From: Hysterangium stoloniferum | Lineage: Eukaryota; Basidiomycota; Agaricomycetes; Hysterangiales; Hysterangiaceae | NCBI GenBank assembly: GCA_015178975.1 | Contig: WHVD01000172.1 | Location: forward strand, 62,001 to 126,000 | DNA: 64,000 bases | Reading direction: 5' to 3' | Part shown: positions 1 through 11,945 of the stretch, one piece after another | How the letters are laid out: each line of letters opens with the position of its first letter | Position numbering within the stretch: position 1 is the stretch's first letter | The notes under the pieces: model-generated | Seen by the model: the letters and a program-made list of their open reading frames with translations, nothing else | Databases searched by the model: none | Told to the model about the DNA's origin: nothing | Program-made: the position numbers and the translations under genes

Positions 1-840
1 GACTTTATGTTTAATGTGTTTCAACGGCACCGGTACGAAAATATCTCATCCAAAAATGTATCGTATTTCTTAGAAGCTGGTTGGGCAATAGTTCAGTTTC
101 TCAGTGGTCTGAGTGACAAGGTGCTGACATTTAACTTCACAAGTTCCGTCGGGTTCTTACAACAGAGTTATTGCTCAGTTGTATGTAGTCGCCTCCAAAT
201 GACAGAAAGGCTGCATTGAAATGCTTTGCAGTTGTAGCGTATATATATGGGAAGAGATTTTGCTGTGGGTTCTCTCTGCCAGGTTATTCACAGCCCTGGC
301 CAACGGACAGTACACTTTTAAGCACTATTATCACCGAAGGTGATTTCTCATTGCCATGCATTAATCGTCCTAAATTAATTTTTCTTTGCTGCAGTCATTC
401 TATCCATCCGAGTGAGCTCCGATCCCATTTTGTTCTTGGACTAGTACTATGATTGATCACTCCAAAATCTTCCCAGCTTTATGCAGTCTATGGGGGTAGT
501 AGAGCACTAATACTAGCTCTCGGAATTTTTCTCCTTATTGGAATAGCCGGGATATGTACTATAATAGGATTGATCAATTTCAGTGGTCAGCAGACGATCG
601 ATATCTTTACCTGATCAAGCAATGTGCCTGATAAATAAACAGCTCAGGCCACATCCCCAGGTGTCACAGGATGTTGGCTCGGAATTGGATCACCAAAATT
701 TCTACCCTTTCTTTAGATACTCCCTATTTGTACAAAAACTATTCTATACGTATTTATGGCTTACAAAGCGTACACAATATACAGAAGCGTGAGGTGTTCG
801 ACGTTGTTGGTTATGTTGACGAGGGACAGGTATGTTTAGG
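1..840 (+). repeat. Left arm of a large imperfect inverted duplication
   Basis: This stretch reappears in reverse complement at 1,888-2,738 with roughly 80 percent identity by eye; the left arm is probably cut by the window edge. Both arms hold the same decayed coding segments. One reads as a hydrophobic segment with the pattern LYAVYGGSRA followed by about 20 apolar residues, best seen in the right arm. Another ends in GYVDEGQ and runs straight into a GTATGT donor-like sequence in both arms. The pattern loosely recalls fungal multi-pass membrane proteins, but I do not recognise the family. Neither arm has a convincing open gene, so this is best read as two pseudogene copies of one gene placed head to head or tail to tail. 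Confidence 0.7.
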
Positions 841-1887
841 CGTCTGTATCAGTATTAGTTGCAAATACTCTCTAATAATTATGACCTGCGGTCCGATATT
901 AATCCCCAAAATGTAATCGGGGAACTAACGCAACACCAAGCAAACGTTGATGTTCGAGCACATTGGCCGTCAGCCATCTTAGACATTAACTTTCGGAAAT
1001 AATTATGTAAGGTTTAAATATCCAGTCATGCCTGTGATCTAGACTAGCCTTATGTCTCTATAGATTAGTACAAATATTAATGACGAAATACATACATTGA
1101 TGTCCAGTATATTAGATGATTTGGATGTAAGAATTTTTTCAAGTTCTTGCAATCCAGAAGGTTGGATCGTTTATCGTACCCGAAACGGTCCCCGGAAATG
1201 CACCGATGGACCAAACTAATTGAAAGATCCACTATGGATGGAAAGGTCCACGGGAACATGGAATTGATAAAAGAACTAATTGCGGCTGACGATGTGTCGG
1301 CAAACTTGGGAAAGGAGTGGGTTATATTGAACATTTTGGCAGTCTAAATGTATGAGGTCAAAACACACTAGAGTACATTTGTAAATATACATATTATATC
1401 TCAGATAACGCCTCTAAGATAATCCTCTGTATCCAGCGTTCCAAAACTTCTATGTCTCGCTTACTGATGCCCTGAGTCGTAGCCCAAAGAGCGGGAATGT
1501 TGCATATTCATCATCTCTATGGCGGTCGTCGTAGGTGGGCGCCGTGCGTTTGTTTTTGGATCACCCCGGCATTTCATTATATTTAAGAGGAGACGACAAC
1601 CCATTGTGGAACAGATTGTAACCGCCCAACTGAGGCCAATGTGCTCATTAACTAATATGAATTAAATAATAGGCCATCACATACCTTGTTGCGAACCCAA
1701 TGTAGGTGCGGGTCTCTTTCATAGACCATATGATGTAGTTGATAAGCATGACTACCACAACACTAGAAATCTCATATGAAAGTTGTCTTTAAATAAATAG
1801 TTTTCGATCGCCACACCTGAAAAAATAGAGCACACTGTGGCAAATTTATTCTAAGGCTTTTATTGATCAGGGTAATATATTCATGGT
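841..1887. other. Spacer between inverted arms, no recognised gene
   Basis: The spacer holds only short reading frames, the longest being a 66-codon frame at 1,147-1,347 on the + strand that matches no family I know. Positions 1,020-1,075 resemble 5,350-5,440 in the same orientation. Beyond the conserved GTATGT donor, the right arm has a polypyrimidine tract and AG near 1,820, then a hydrophobic frame on the - strand near 1,690-1,790. This may be one more exon of the duplicated relic that the left arm lacks. Confidence 0.4.
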
Positions 1888-2738
1888 AAACATACCTGTC
1901 CCTCGTCAACATAACCAATAACGTCGGACACCTCGCGCTCCTGTATATCGTGTACGTTTTGTAAACCATAAAAACGCATAGAATAGTTTCTGTAAAAATA
2001 GGGAATATCCAAATATAGGGTAGAAATCTTGGCGATCCAATTACAGGCCAACATCCCGTGAAACCTGGGGATGCGCCCTGACCTGTTTATTTCTCAGACA
2101 CATTGCTAGGTCAGGTAAAGATACAGATCGTCTGCTGACCACTAAAATTGGTCAATCCTAGGATAGTACTTGTCCCAGCTATTCCAGTAAGGAGAAAAAT
2201 GCCGAGAGCTAGCACCAGTGCTCTACTACCTCCATAGACCGCATAAAGCTGGGGAGAATTTGGAGTGATCAATAATAGTACTAGTCCAAGAATAAAATGG
2301 ACATCGAAACTTACTCGAATGGATAGAATGACTGCAGCAAAGAAACATTAATTTAGGACGATCAATGGACGGCAATCAGGAAATACCTTCGGTGGCAACA
2401 GAGCTTAACAATATACTGTCCGTTTGTCAGAAGGGCTGTGAATAACCTGGAAGAGAGAACCCACAGAATGATCTCTTCCCAGATATATCGGATACAACTG
2501 CAAAGTATTTCAATGCAGCCTTTCTTTCTCATTTGGAGGTGACTACACACAACTGAATAATGACTTGGTAAGAATGCAAGGGATCTTTGTGTAAAATAAA
2601 ATGTCTGCACCTTGTTACTCAGACCACTAAGAAAGTGAACTATTGCTCAATCATCAGCTTTGAAGAAATATAATACATTTTGGGATGAGATATTTTCGTA
2701 CCGACGCCGTTGAAACACAGACAACATAAAGCCGGGTA
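1888..2738 (-). repeat. Right arm of the large imperfect inverted duplication
   Basis: This is the reverse-complement partner of 1-840. The match runs from the GTATGT donor-like end near 1,890 to the segment around 2,700-2,738. Read on the - strand it preserves the membrane-segment-like frame LYAVYGG...LALGIFLLTGIAG near 2,170-2,240 better than the left arm does. Small insertions and deletions separate the arms, so the duplication is not recent. No start codon or full splice model could be supported. Confidence 0.7.
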
Positions 2739-4364
2739 TCGTACCTACTCACGAGTATCCCGTCATTATTCGTTAGTCTATCCCGGCCAAAAACCACTCA
2801 CAATAATGTAGAGCACCTTGCCCACCGTCCATGGCTTTTTCCATACCACCAAAGTCTAAGTGAGAAAGAAACTTATTAAATAAAACGAGTCAAAGCAGCA
2901 ATAGTTCATCAACCTCGTCGCCTATATTTAACACTTAACGGGACGTCAGGGTTGTGCCTTTCGGCACGACTATGAGAGGAAACCTACGATAATCGTATAT
3001 TACAGCAGTGACAGCAGCCACCGTTGAATATTTTGATGCGTTTACTAATAGGCGTACGTTTATTCTAGAGATCCCCCGGGGACATCAAAGATATAGATTC
3101 ACGTACACGCTGTAACCTGAGCCAGTAATTCTTTTGATGCCATTGTTTGAGTGTATTGTTGTCACGGTTGCTGGGAGTTCGTGAGCTGGTTGAAATGTTC
3201 ATATCCATGCACTCTTCTTATGGTTATATAACGCCGACGTCAACTCACTTGCGGGAGCAGGAAGCGCCACCTGAGACGATGGGACTTCTGGGGCTATCGC
3301 TCACCTGACTTGAAGCGGTTGCTTGTCAGAACGTATTTTGCGGTCACCCGGCATATGCCTCTTAGAAGTATTTTCTTTGCTGCCTCACATAGAGATGCAA
3401 GAAGAAAAAGGCCTTAGAAAGTATGGTTTCTCAAGGAGTGTGAGTAATATACGGGATGAAAGTAAAATAACTACACAGAAATATTAGGAATGACTCCTAG
3501 TGAAGCCATATTTTGGATCAGTAGTAGTAATTCTTTATATTATATGTAAAAGAATCCGAAGGCTATTTCAAAGATAGTTTCATAGTTCGAACCGAGACTG
3601 GATGTCAATGGGATCCGAGTGTCGGTTCAATTCAGTTTGGCAAGGCCGTGGGCAGTGCCGAATAGCAGACAGCGATAGTAAGTCAGATAAGATCTCAGAG
3701 TTTCGTAACAACTGACATTAGAAGTGATGCCGCGTTTTGATTACTGATAACTTTGAACTGATGAATTGACTTCCCGCAGGCCTAATATCAACATATTGCT
3801 TGGAAACTTCAGGTTTCGAGCCTGTTTAACCTACGAATACAAGCGTCGAACCTTCTCGGAGTCTCCCCATTTTGCGGCTTAACAGATATCCAATTTACGC
3901 CCCTCGTCATAAGCTTATTTGGGAGTTTCTAGCCTTCAATTTTGCAGCATCCTGCTAATTTGTCTCTGGAGATATGTCTGTCGACGGTACGCAGCCTTGA
4001 GAAAATTGATACATTAGAGGATGTGATCGCAACATGCGCCACATCGAGGATGCTACAGTTGTATGGCTGGCGCGGTATCTGTTTGGAAGAGGAATAACGC
4101 AGGTATTGATTTATGCCGAATACTAAGCTTGCACATATCAATATATATATATATGTATTCATTCAAGACATTTGCAGAGTACGAGCCTCAAGGAAAGAGT
4201 TAAATCAAGCAAAAATAAGGAACGCATATTGGATCCTGGACTGAATACACACCATGGGGTTAGAGAAGGTTTGGAGATGTCGAGTATGAAGAGGATGTCC
4301 AACTTCAAAAGTGACGGAGGGCGGCATATTCTCCAAGCACAGCGTTCATTCATATGTCACTTCC
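2739..4364. other. No recognisable gene
   Basis: Reading frames are short and unlike known proteins. The segment 3,949-4,101 on the + strand gives a short leucine-rich frame ending in LYGWRG, which I cannot place. A short AT run lies at 4,141-4,153. Nothing else stands out. Confidence 0.4.
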
Positions 4365-4790
4365 AATCAAGGTTCTGAATTCATCTCACATTTTTTTCAA
4401 GCCCTTTGGAAAAGCACTCAATATGAAGTTACACTATACTTCCAAATACCACCTCGAAGTTAATGGACAAGCTGAATGAGTTGATCAGATGTTGGAACGA
4501 TATCTCTACATTTATCGTAATTATCAGCAGGATAACTGGAAGTTCCTTCTTCCACTCATGGAATTTGCATACAATAATACATCAAGCACTACCACTGACA
4601 TTTCACCCTAAACACAGAATACACCCCTGATATCATAATCCACCTGGAATGTGATCTTGCATTCACTTGTGCTCAAGACCTCATTACAAATCTCAATATG
4701 AGTTACATCAGGAACTTTGGATGGCTATAGTTTCCATTCAAAAACAATATCAATGTTCTGTGGACAAAAACAGGATTCTGCCACCCAGTC
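4365..4790 (+). mobile_element. Ty3/gypsy integrase fragment (fossil)
   Basis: The translation resembles the integrase-core end of the chromoviruses at 28,469 and 62,300: a SEFISHFF-like segment, a block like YNYQQDNWKxLLPLxEFAYNN, and then a block like LHQELWMAIxSIQKQYQxSxDK. Only about 430 bp remain and no LTRs were found beside it. It is broken, and older than the elements further right judging by its greater divergence. Confidence 0.75.
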
Positions 4791-5502
4791 CCATGATATA
4801 CATTTTCTTGTCAGCTACTAATCATGATGTACAACAGACGGTATTCATTGTATCATTTGTACTGTTGAAACGGTGGCACGGCATTTATACTCGTGTCCTT
4901 TGAATGGACCACATGGATTTTTGATTTTCCAGTGTGGGTTTAGGGCTGTCATCGGTCGATATTATGTGTCTTGTAGGCATCGCCTGCAATGACTCGTTAT
5001 GTTCGTAACGGTAGAAGATTGACTTAATATCAAAGTATTGAAGACCCGGTTTTTCACAAATAGGGAACTTCTGAAACTCCATTTTATTATTAAATCAGAT
5101 ATGGGCATTTCAGCAGAGATGATGTCCAATCTGAAGGGAGACGGACTCGGAGGACGGCACAGTTGCTAACTTTGCCCAGGCATCTCTGAACACTCTAGGT
5201 ACAGTCACTGTCTAAATATTTCTGTTTTACCCAAGTTATTTCATATTGGGGAATACCCAATGTTTTATGAATGACTTTCCTATACATAAAGTATGGGTCA
5301 GGTCAAAAATACCGTCCACTATTTACCAAGGTTACATCTGTTTCAAATTGGCTGCTTAGTGACGATTGGGGATTGATATCTAGTCGTGCCTCGGTGATCT
5401 AGAGTAACCTTGCCTATAAATTATTACAAGCACCTACGACGGAAGTATCCCAGATATTCCTCCAATCGTATATCAGCTAAATATACCAATGCGGTTCTAA
5501 TA
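4791..5502. other. No recognisable gene
   Basis: Short frames only. Positions 5,350-5,440 resemble 1,020-1,075 (shared TGATCTAGA and CTATA-like blocks), suggesting a dispersed or locally duplicated sequence of unknown nature. Confidence 0.35.
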
Positions 5503-5910
5503 TTACCCTGTGAATGACAGAGGTTCGCGAGATGAATCTGTCAGATCAGTGATGCCGGTCACTTCGAGCGTTGTCAATGCTGCGCAACAAAACCTAACTG
5601 GACTAAGAAGAACGTTGGCTTGCTCGACCTTCGACAAGACATTCAAGCTCTGGGATTTTATCCCTGCATTCTCCAGGCATGCTTGAGTATATTCCCGTAA
5701 TATAAAATCAAGCCACCTCCTACCAACTGCAACTAGAGTACTGTCCTTAACGACTATTATTATTAGATCGAAATCAGGGTTGTCAGAACACAATTGACAA
5801 ATGGTATAGGCAAGCGTCAGAATTGCCTTATAAGGAGTGCTCAGCATGAACGCTTGAGCGGCGGAGGATGCCGCCAATCGGACATTGAAACGTGCCATAG
5901 GAACTACCAC
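5503..5910 (-). CDS. Unrecognised 135-codon open frame, possibly chance
   Basis: A single open frame from an ATG at 5,910 to 5,503, with no introns invoked. The protein has alternating hydrophobic patches and one basic-aromatic stretch (GRRWLDFILREY), but no family I recognise. It overlaps the region expected to hold the divergent promoter and 5' leader of the NADPH oxidase starting at 6,027. It may therefore be a chance frame, or a small gene sharing that promoter. Confidence 0.2.
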   Translation of the reverse strand: MVVPMARFNVRLAASSAAQAFMLSTPYKAILTLAYTICQLCSDNPDFDLIIIVVKDSTLVAVGRRWLDFILREYTQACLENAGIKSQSLNVLSKVEQANVLLSPVRFCCAALTTLEVTGITDLTDSSREPLSFTG

Positions 5911-6026
5911 CCGCAGCCCTTAATCACCTCCTCGCCCTCGTCTCGCAGGCTGGTCTCTGTTTCATTCACTCTCTTATACGCAGGACGTCTTCAAGCTAGA
6001 ACAACTACAATTTACAAGCCTTTTAA

Positions 6027-8124
6027 ATGGCCAGTAATCGATCTTCAGGTCTCGACTTTTCAGACGGAGCACCCGCCAACAACCTAGACCTCCGCCATCC
6101 GGATCTCGTTATCAACTCTGAGAATGGCCCAGCTCATCTGCAACGCAACAAGACGGAGCGTAGGAGGCTTCAGGGTCTCATGAGGCCGGAAGTTGCAGCG
6201 ACAACTGCATCCGTGCAGATGGTCCAGCCACGCACTTTCCGTGAGAAATTAGATCGCTGGATGGTCAACGAGGGCGGGAAACGAATTTTCTTTTTCGCCT
6301 GGATTTTCCTTCAGCTTTTGGTGGCTGTTTTTGGCTTCTTCAACTACCAGCTGAAGGATAATAATGAAAATGCTCGTGCCACATTTGGCATTACGTACCG
6401 TTCGTGTATAACCTTGTTTCGACACTTTTTTTCTGCTAATCATAGTATGTAGCAATTGCCCGAACTGCTGCCCTCGTTTTGCACATCGATGTTATCTTCA
6501 TTCTGCTGCCTATCTGTCGCAACTTCATCTCGATGCTTCGTCGTACCCCGTTGAATACCTTCATTCCCTTCGACAAGAACATCACATTCCACAAGGCTAC
6601 TGCATGGTCCATTGTTTTCTGGACCGTTGTCCATATCCTCGCCCACATGGTTAACTTCGGAAGACTTGCAAAGGCGGATCCTGACGCCAAGACCGCCGGT
6701 CAAATAGCAGTTGCATTCCTTGCAGCTAATTTCGCCACAGGACCGGGTATTACTGGTTGGATCATGACTGCCTCTCTTGGCGTTATGGTCTTCTTCGCCA
6801 TTGAGAAACGTCGTCGTGCTCATTTTGAGCGCTTCTGGTACTCGCACCATCTCTTCATTCTGTTCTTTGTGTGTTGGCAGCTTCATGGTATGTTCTGTAT
6901 GATCAAACCCGACAGACCCCCGTATTGTTCATTTAACAACATTGGTGTTTTCTGGGTATGTTCGATAACTTACTTTGCTTTGATTTCATCTTACACTGTC
7001 ACTTATTTCAGCGCTACTGGCTTGTGGGAGGAGTTATTTTCGTCTACGAGCGTGTGCTCCGTGAAATTCGCTCTCGTCACAGGACATACATCTCCAAAGT
7101 CATCCAACACCCCTCCAGAGTCATGGAACTTCAAATCAAGAAAGAGAAGACAACCACTCGCGCTGGGCAATACATCTTTATCTCTTGCCCCGAAATCTCC
7201 TACTTCCAATGGCACCCCTTCACACTCACCTCTGCTCCCGAAGAGGACTACATTTCCGTTCATATCCGTGTGGCTGGTGATTTCACAAGTGCCCTCGCCA
7301 AAGCAGTCGGGTGTGACTTTGACAGTAAGCCGTCCAAAGACGATGAGAAGAAGGCTGCCAGTATGACTGTTAATCCCCCCATTAACCGAGTGCTTCCCCG
7401 TGTCATGGTGGACGGTCCCTTCGGTAGTGCATCTGAGGATTTCCTAAATTACGAGGCAGTTCTTCTCGTCGGTGCTGGTATCGGTGTTACGCCCTTCGCT
7501 TCGATATTGAAGTCAATCTGGTACCGGATGAATAACTTTAATAATTCCAAGTCTACCCGTCTCTCAAAGGTGATAAATCTGTTTCCCCCTTTCTGAATCA
7601 TTTTCCTGACGGTTTGCACTGAAAGGTCTACTTCACCTGGGTAATTCGTGACTTTGGCACCGCAGAATGGTTCCACTCCCTTCTGCACGCAATTGAAGAA
7701 CAGGACACGCAAAACCGGATCGAGATTAGCATTTACCTCACTGCAAAGATCAAGGAGGACGACATGACTAATATTATGGTACAAGATGTGGGCGCGGAAA
7801 AGGATACGATTACCTCGTTGAGGGCACCGACTCATTTTGGCAGGCCGAATTGGGATAGAGTGTTCCCGTCTATTGCGGAGAAGCATCCTGACACGGATGT
7901 TGGTGTGTTCTTCTGTGGACCGCCTGCTTTATCGAAGACGTATGTCTTTATTCTTGGCGAGGTTTCTCGATACTGATTTCTGTGTCTAGGCTTCATCTCA
8001 TGTCCAACAAATATACCAATCCCAAAGGCACACGGTTCTTCTTCGGCAAGGGTGAGCCTTTTAGCCCGTTTTGTCCACTTTCTTGTGTCCATCTTTTAAC
8101 TATCCGTTCACAGAGAACTTCTGA
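6027..8124 (+). CDS. noxB: NADPH oxidase, NoxB/Nox2 type
   Basis: Membrane flavocytochrome that moves electrons from NADPH through FAD and two hemes to oxygen, making superoxide; in fungi it serves development and tip growth. My model has exons 6027-6399, 6453-6955, 7012-7569, 7626-7939, 7990-8051 and 8114-8124, giving 606 aa, the full family length. Residues 1-85 form a cytosolic extension typical of NoxB, followed by transmembrane helices. Heme histidine pairs are H171/H185 and H256/H269 (spacings 14 and 13). HPFTLTSAP at 360-368 binds FAD; GAGIGVTP at 446-453 and CGPPALS at 575-581 bind NADPH. The protein ends in KENF, which I recall for NoxB, whereas NoxA proteins end in KEHF. Intron 1 uses a slightly unusual GTTCGT donor, chosen because it restores TYPIAR. 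The A/B class is from memory; the enzyme family is certain. Confidence 0.93.
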
Positions 8125-8337
8125 GCTCTTTATTCCTTTGTAAATCGAGATCGGATGGAAGGAACGTCGCTGCTCAAGTTGAGTTTAGTTGCAGTTATCA
8201 TATAGAGTGAAACGTCAAGTCAGTTGTCCATCGCTATGCTTTCGTTTCTGTGCTATTCCTCGTCTCTGTTTCTGTCTTTCATGTATGACCCCACTCATTG
8301 ACCGATTAATATCTTGCGTTGAGATGTAATTGTGGCC

Positions 8338-8343
8338 AATAAA
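8338..8343 (+). terminator. Candidate polyadenylation signal of the NADPH oxidase
   Basis: An exact AATAAA lies about 210 bp past the noxB stop codon, inside an AT-rich stretch. This is a reasonable place for 3' end formation, although fungal signals are often degenerate. Confidence 0.5.
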
Positions 8344-8630
8344 TTAATTTAACAGTGGTGTATTTATCTGGATAACGGTTGGTTGATGAAAAATAATCTG
8401 CTTTTGGTCCAATGCTGGTGATTATCTCTAAAGGAGTACGTGGTGGGTTGTTGTGGGTTCGTATCATCCAGACCCAATCTTGCCATAAATGGTTAGAAAC
8501 TGAAACTCAAGCAGGGCGGGCTGGCGGATGTTGAGTGTACCCATTGTTTGAGGAGGGTGGGATTGAGCAAAGGCTCATGAAAGGCTTTATTGCTGTTGAC
8601 TAGGCGGATAGGCAACTCTTCCAATCTTCA
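8344..8630. other. Intergenic, nothing recognised
   Basis: Short sequence between the oxidase 3' end and the copia relic; no frame or repeat worth naming. Confidence 0.4.
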
Positions 8631-9826
8631 AAGTAGTTATTAAAAAAATAGTATGAGTTGGCTTAATGTAAATGCAGAAACTACAAGGGTTTAATAAGTT
8701 TGTAATGAAGTACTTGTATCAATCAATGTGTCAGTCAGTGAATCACCCTATGACATGATTAGTTTGGTGATAGTTTAAGTGTACATGGGTTATACAGCAT
8801 CACACACCAACCTCACTGAGCATGGTCTACAATATGTCTTGTCAAGTATTTGGTAGAAAGGGAAGGGTGAACTGCTCCTAGAGAGGTGGGTGTTTCATCA
8901 CCACTTCCAACACACTCCCTTGATGAAACACCTTTTTAATCCCATATTTCCTTAATTTCCCAATCCCATCATAGACCTGAACCTTTCCACCTTTGGCTTT
9001 GGTAATGCTTTGGTTAGGATGTCTGCTGGCATTTCATTCTTTCTATTTGTTTGTAAGCAGCTAGAGTTGATTGATTCCTTTTCTACCATGTCATGTAACC
9101 AGTAGTAGCATAAGTCCAGCAGTGGATAGTGTCACAATTGGTTGTAGCTTTCCAACATACTGCTCCTCACCTACTTTGATTATATAGTCTGTTGTTGATT
9201 TTCCATTGACCTTGTCTCCACCAAAATTGGCATCACTGAAGCCAACAAATAGATCTGAGTTTGAGATATCTGGACCATATGAAAGTTTCATATCTATAGT
9301 TCCCTTCAAATATTGTAGCAGGTGTTTGACAGCTTTCCAGTGTGTCATGCCAGATTTGAGTTAAATCAAACCAATACTCTTGCAGTGTATACAATATGAA
9401 GATGGGTGGTGGTGGCCAAGTATGTACTGTACATCATGGATCCAAATGCATTCATGTCACTTCTCAATGTTTTTACTGCCATTCACTGGCTTCCACAAAC
9501 AAGTCTCCAATAGCCCAACTTCATCAACCATGCCTTCAATTCTACAGACCATTCTGGATAATTTTGGTTGTTTAGTGGTTTGAATTTTGGTGATGATTCT
9601 GAGGAGGTCAAGCTTGTCACAGTATGGAGGGAGGTTCCAAAAATTGAGTTTTGTTGCTTATGCAAGTAAGAGTGATAGGTTCAACCAAACACAGGTTGGT
9701 TTGTTATGCCTCCAGGTTTAAGTAATTATAGTGATGTATATTACAGTTAGAAGCTGGGGCCCATTGTTAAGATCTAAGCTGAAAAGGTGAAGGGAGGCTC
9801 TAAGTCAGGGGGGTCCAAAAATACTA

Positions 9827-11428
9827 CAGTGACTTACAAAACGTATCCAATGTTTTGTAGTTTCAGCTTATATATGCTATATCCCAGTAGATAAAATAGT
9901 AGAAATCACCAGAATATTTGTTAACATGACCTATCATGTATATATTTATATGGTAGAACTATATTATGTAATATCCATATATGGAAACACTATGAATATT
10001 TCAATGGAGAGCATTCATTGGATACGTTTTGTAACTGACACATTTAGGCAGGAAATTACTAGTATTTAGTACTTAGTGTAGCCACCCTTTGCCTTTAATA
10101 CATCTGAAGCCCTCCTAGGCATACTTTAAATCAAATCCTGACACACCTTTTCATCAATATTGTACCATTCATCCACCACCCTCTCCCACAACTCTTCCAT
10201 CCCCTGGGGTGCATTCTCATACCCTGCCAACCTCCTCTTCAGGTGATTCCATAGGTGTTCAATGGGATTCAAGTCAGGAGACTGTGCTGGCCATGAGAGA
10301 ACCCTGAAACCATTTTCTTGGAACCAATTCTGGGCCTTCTTGCAGGTATGCTTGGGGTCATTGTCTTGCTGGAAGATGATACCATTGGCAGATTTACCAT
10401 AGTCCTTAAGACTGGCTTGCAGGTCATCCTCCAGAACCTGGATGTAGAGATCTATCAATCCTTCCATCAATCTTGCATGCATATCCAACCCCCTCCCACA
10501 GCATGCACCCCCAAACCATTAAAGATCCACCACCAAACTTCAGGGTTCCCTCAACCAGCCTGTCACTCAAGCCCTCCCCTGCCTTTTTCCACACCCACTT
10601 CCTGCCATCTGACCCCAGCCTATTAATTTTGGTCTCATCAGACCACACCACCTTCTTCCAATCCTCCACAGTCCAATCCTGATGTGCCAAAGCAAAATCC
10701 ATCCTCTCCTTCCTATGCCTCTTAGAAAGAAGAGGCCTTTTCTTCTTTACCACAGGCTTCATCCCAGCTGCCTTGAGTCCACGATGCACTGTGTGAGGAT
10801 TGAGTGACTGGTTGGTGATAGTGCAAAGTGCCTTTGTTGCATCTACAGCTGTATCAGCCTTTCCAGAGCTGATAAGGTGTTGTGCAAAATGGATGTTGGC
10901 TGTGGAGAGTTTGGAAGGGTGATCACCAGAGGACTTAGAAAGGTGGGAACAGTGTTTAGAACAAAGTCTAGAGATAGTAGCATAGCTATAGCCAGTAGAA
11001 ACTGAAATATGTCTGGCAGAATGGCCAGCATTAAGTAGAAAAAGGATCTCATACTGGGCAGCAGTGGAAAAGGGATGCATAGTTAGAATTGAGGGAATCT
11101 TAGCTGAGAAAGCCCTTCTACTTATACTGTAGTATAGAATGATCACATGACATGTTGAAAAACATAAACAACTGCAAACAATCAACATAGGCACATGGTT
11201 TTCATGCTAGAACCTGTCAGTTACAAAATGTATCCAATGAACCCTCTCCATTAAAATATTCATAGTGTTTCCATATATGGATATTACATAATATAGTTCT
11301 ACCATATACATATATACATGATAGGTCATGTTCACAAATATTTTGGTGATTTCTACTATTTTATCTACTGGGATATAGCATATATAAGCTAAAACTACAA
11401 AACATTGGATACATTTTGTAAGTCACTA
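9827..11428 (-). mobile_element. Tc1/mariner-type DNA transposon, 1,602 bp
   Basis: The element is bounded by TA dinucleotides at 9,825-9,826 and 11,429-11,430. Its termini are CAGTGACTTACAAAA on the left and the reverse complement of TAGTGACTTACAAAA on the right. The terminal inverted repeats are long, about 215 bp each (9,827-10,042 and 11,212-11,428). The inner end of each repeat carries an inverted copy of the outer tip motif (TTACAAAACGTATCCAATG-like), so each arm is itself flanked by facing copies. Between them is one transposase gene on the - strand. It sits within a copia relic, so it arrived after the copia element. Confidence 0.9.
10075..11080 (-). pseudogene. Tc1-type DD34E transposase, frameshifted
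   Basis: The frame from ATG 11,080 gives an N-terminal helix-turn-helix pair (residues about 1-110, with SARHISVSTGYS), the first catalytic Asp in WSDETKINRLGSDGR, and FGGGSLMVWGC. After one frameshift near 10,450-10,490 a second frame continues with QQDNDPKHT and SPDLNPIEHLW. The second Asp and the Glu are separated by 34 residues, the DD34E signature. An in-frame TAA close to 10,127 stands where the relative at 52,384 has Lys (LIKSMPRR), so the last 20 or so residues are also cut off. The product is probably inactive, although the termini are well kept. Confidence 0.9.
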
Positions 11429-11945
11429 TAAGAGTCATATAGTGAGAGTTTGTGGCTTGCTGAGAATGTCTTTCAGGATACTGAGAAGGGGAGAATGAAA
11501 CTGGGAACTAGTAGAGGGTAATCTAACTTGATTTTCAAACTAAAGAACTGTAGTATACATGAAGAAGATTTATACTATGACAAGATGGATGACCAGAGGG
11601 CCAATCAAGGAAGAAAAGGGTGAAATAGATCATGAGAAGTTGATGATGAGGTGGGGAGACTAGATGTAATATACCAAACATTATTAAAGGGGTCTGAGGT
11701 GGTGTGTGAGATGTGTAAATGGTGATGGTGATGGGGGAGGGAATCGAAACTAAAAGGGTAATCTATAATGAAACAAGAGTTGGGGGCACCATGAGCAGGG
11801 GTTCTGACAGTAAAATGACAAAGGATATTAAGTCCAAAACAAGTAGTGGGGGTCCAAAAACAATGGGGATCCTAACACCCATAACCTATTAAAAGATAGT
11901 ATGAGTTGGCTTATTGTAAATGCACAAACTACAAGAGTTTTAAGA

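Larger units (their letters stand above)
8631..11945 (-). mobile_element. Ty1/copia relic with a Tc1-type insertion (fossil)
   Basis: On the - strand, 9,665-9,483 resembles the N-terminal part of a copia gag (motif NYPEWSVELKAWL). Positions 9,348-9,091 resemble the end of copia pol (RNase H, with AVKHLLQYLKGT and DANFGGD). A direct repeat of about 55 bp links 8,650-8,705 and 11,893-11,945 and is probably what remains of the two LTRs. An LTR-proximal block at 11,865-11,885 reads, in reverse, like the GGTTATGGG primer-binding style of copia elements. Most of pol is missing and the element is badly broken. The Tc1-type element at 9,827-11,428 splits the leader region. Confidence 0.75.

Noticed and set aside
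6027-8124. Ferric reductase instead of NADPH oxidase
   Set aside because: The two His pairs at 14 and 13 spacing, the KENF end and the DRWMVNEGGKR-type N-terminal region fit NoxB; ferric reductases differ at these points.
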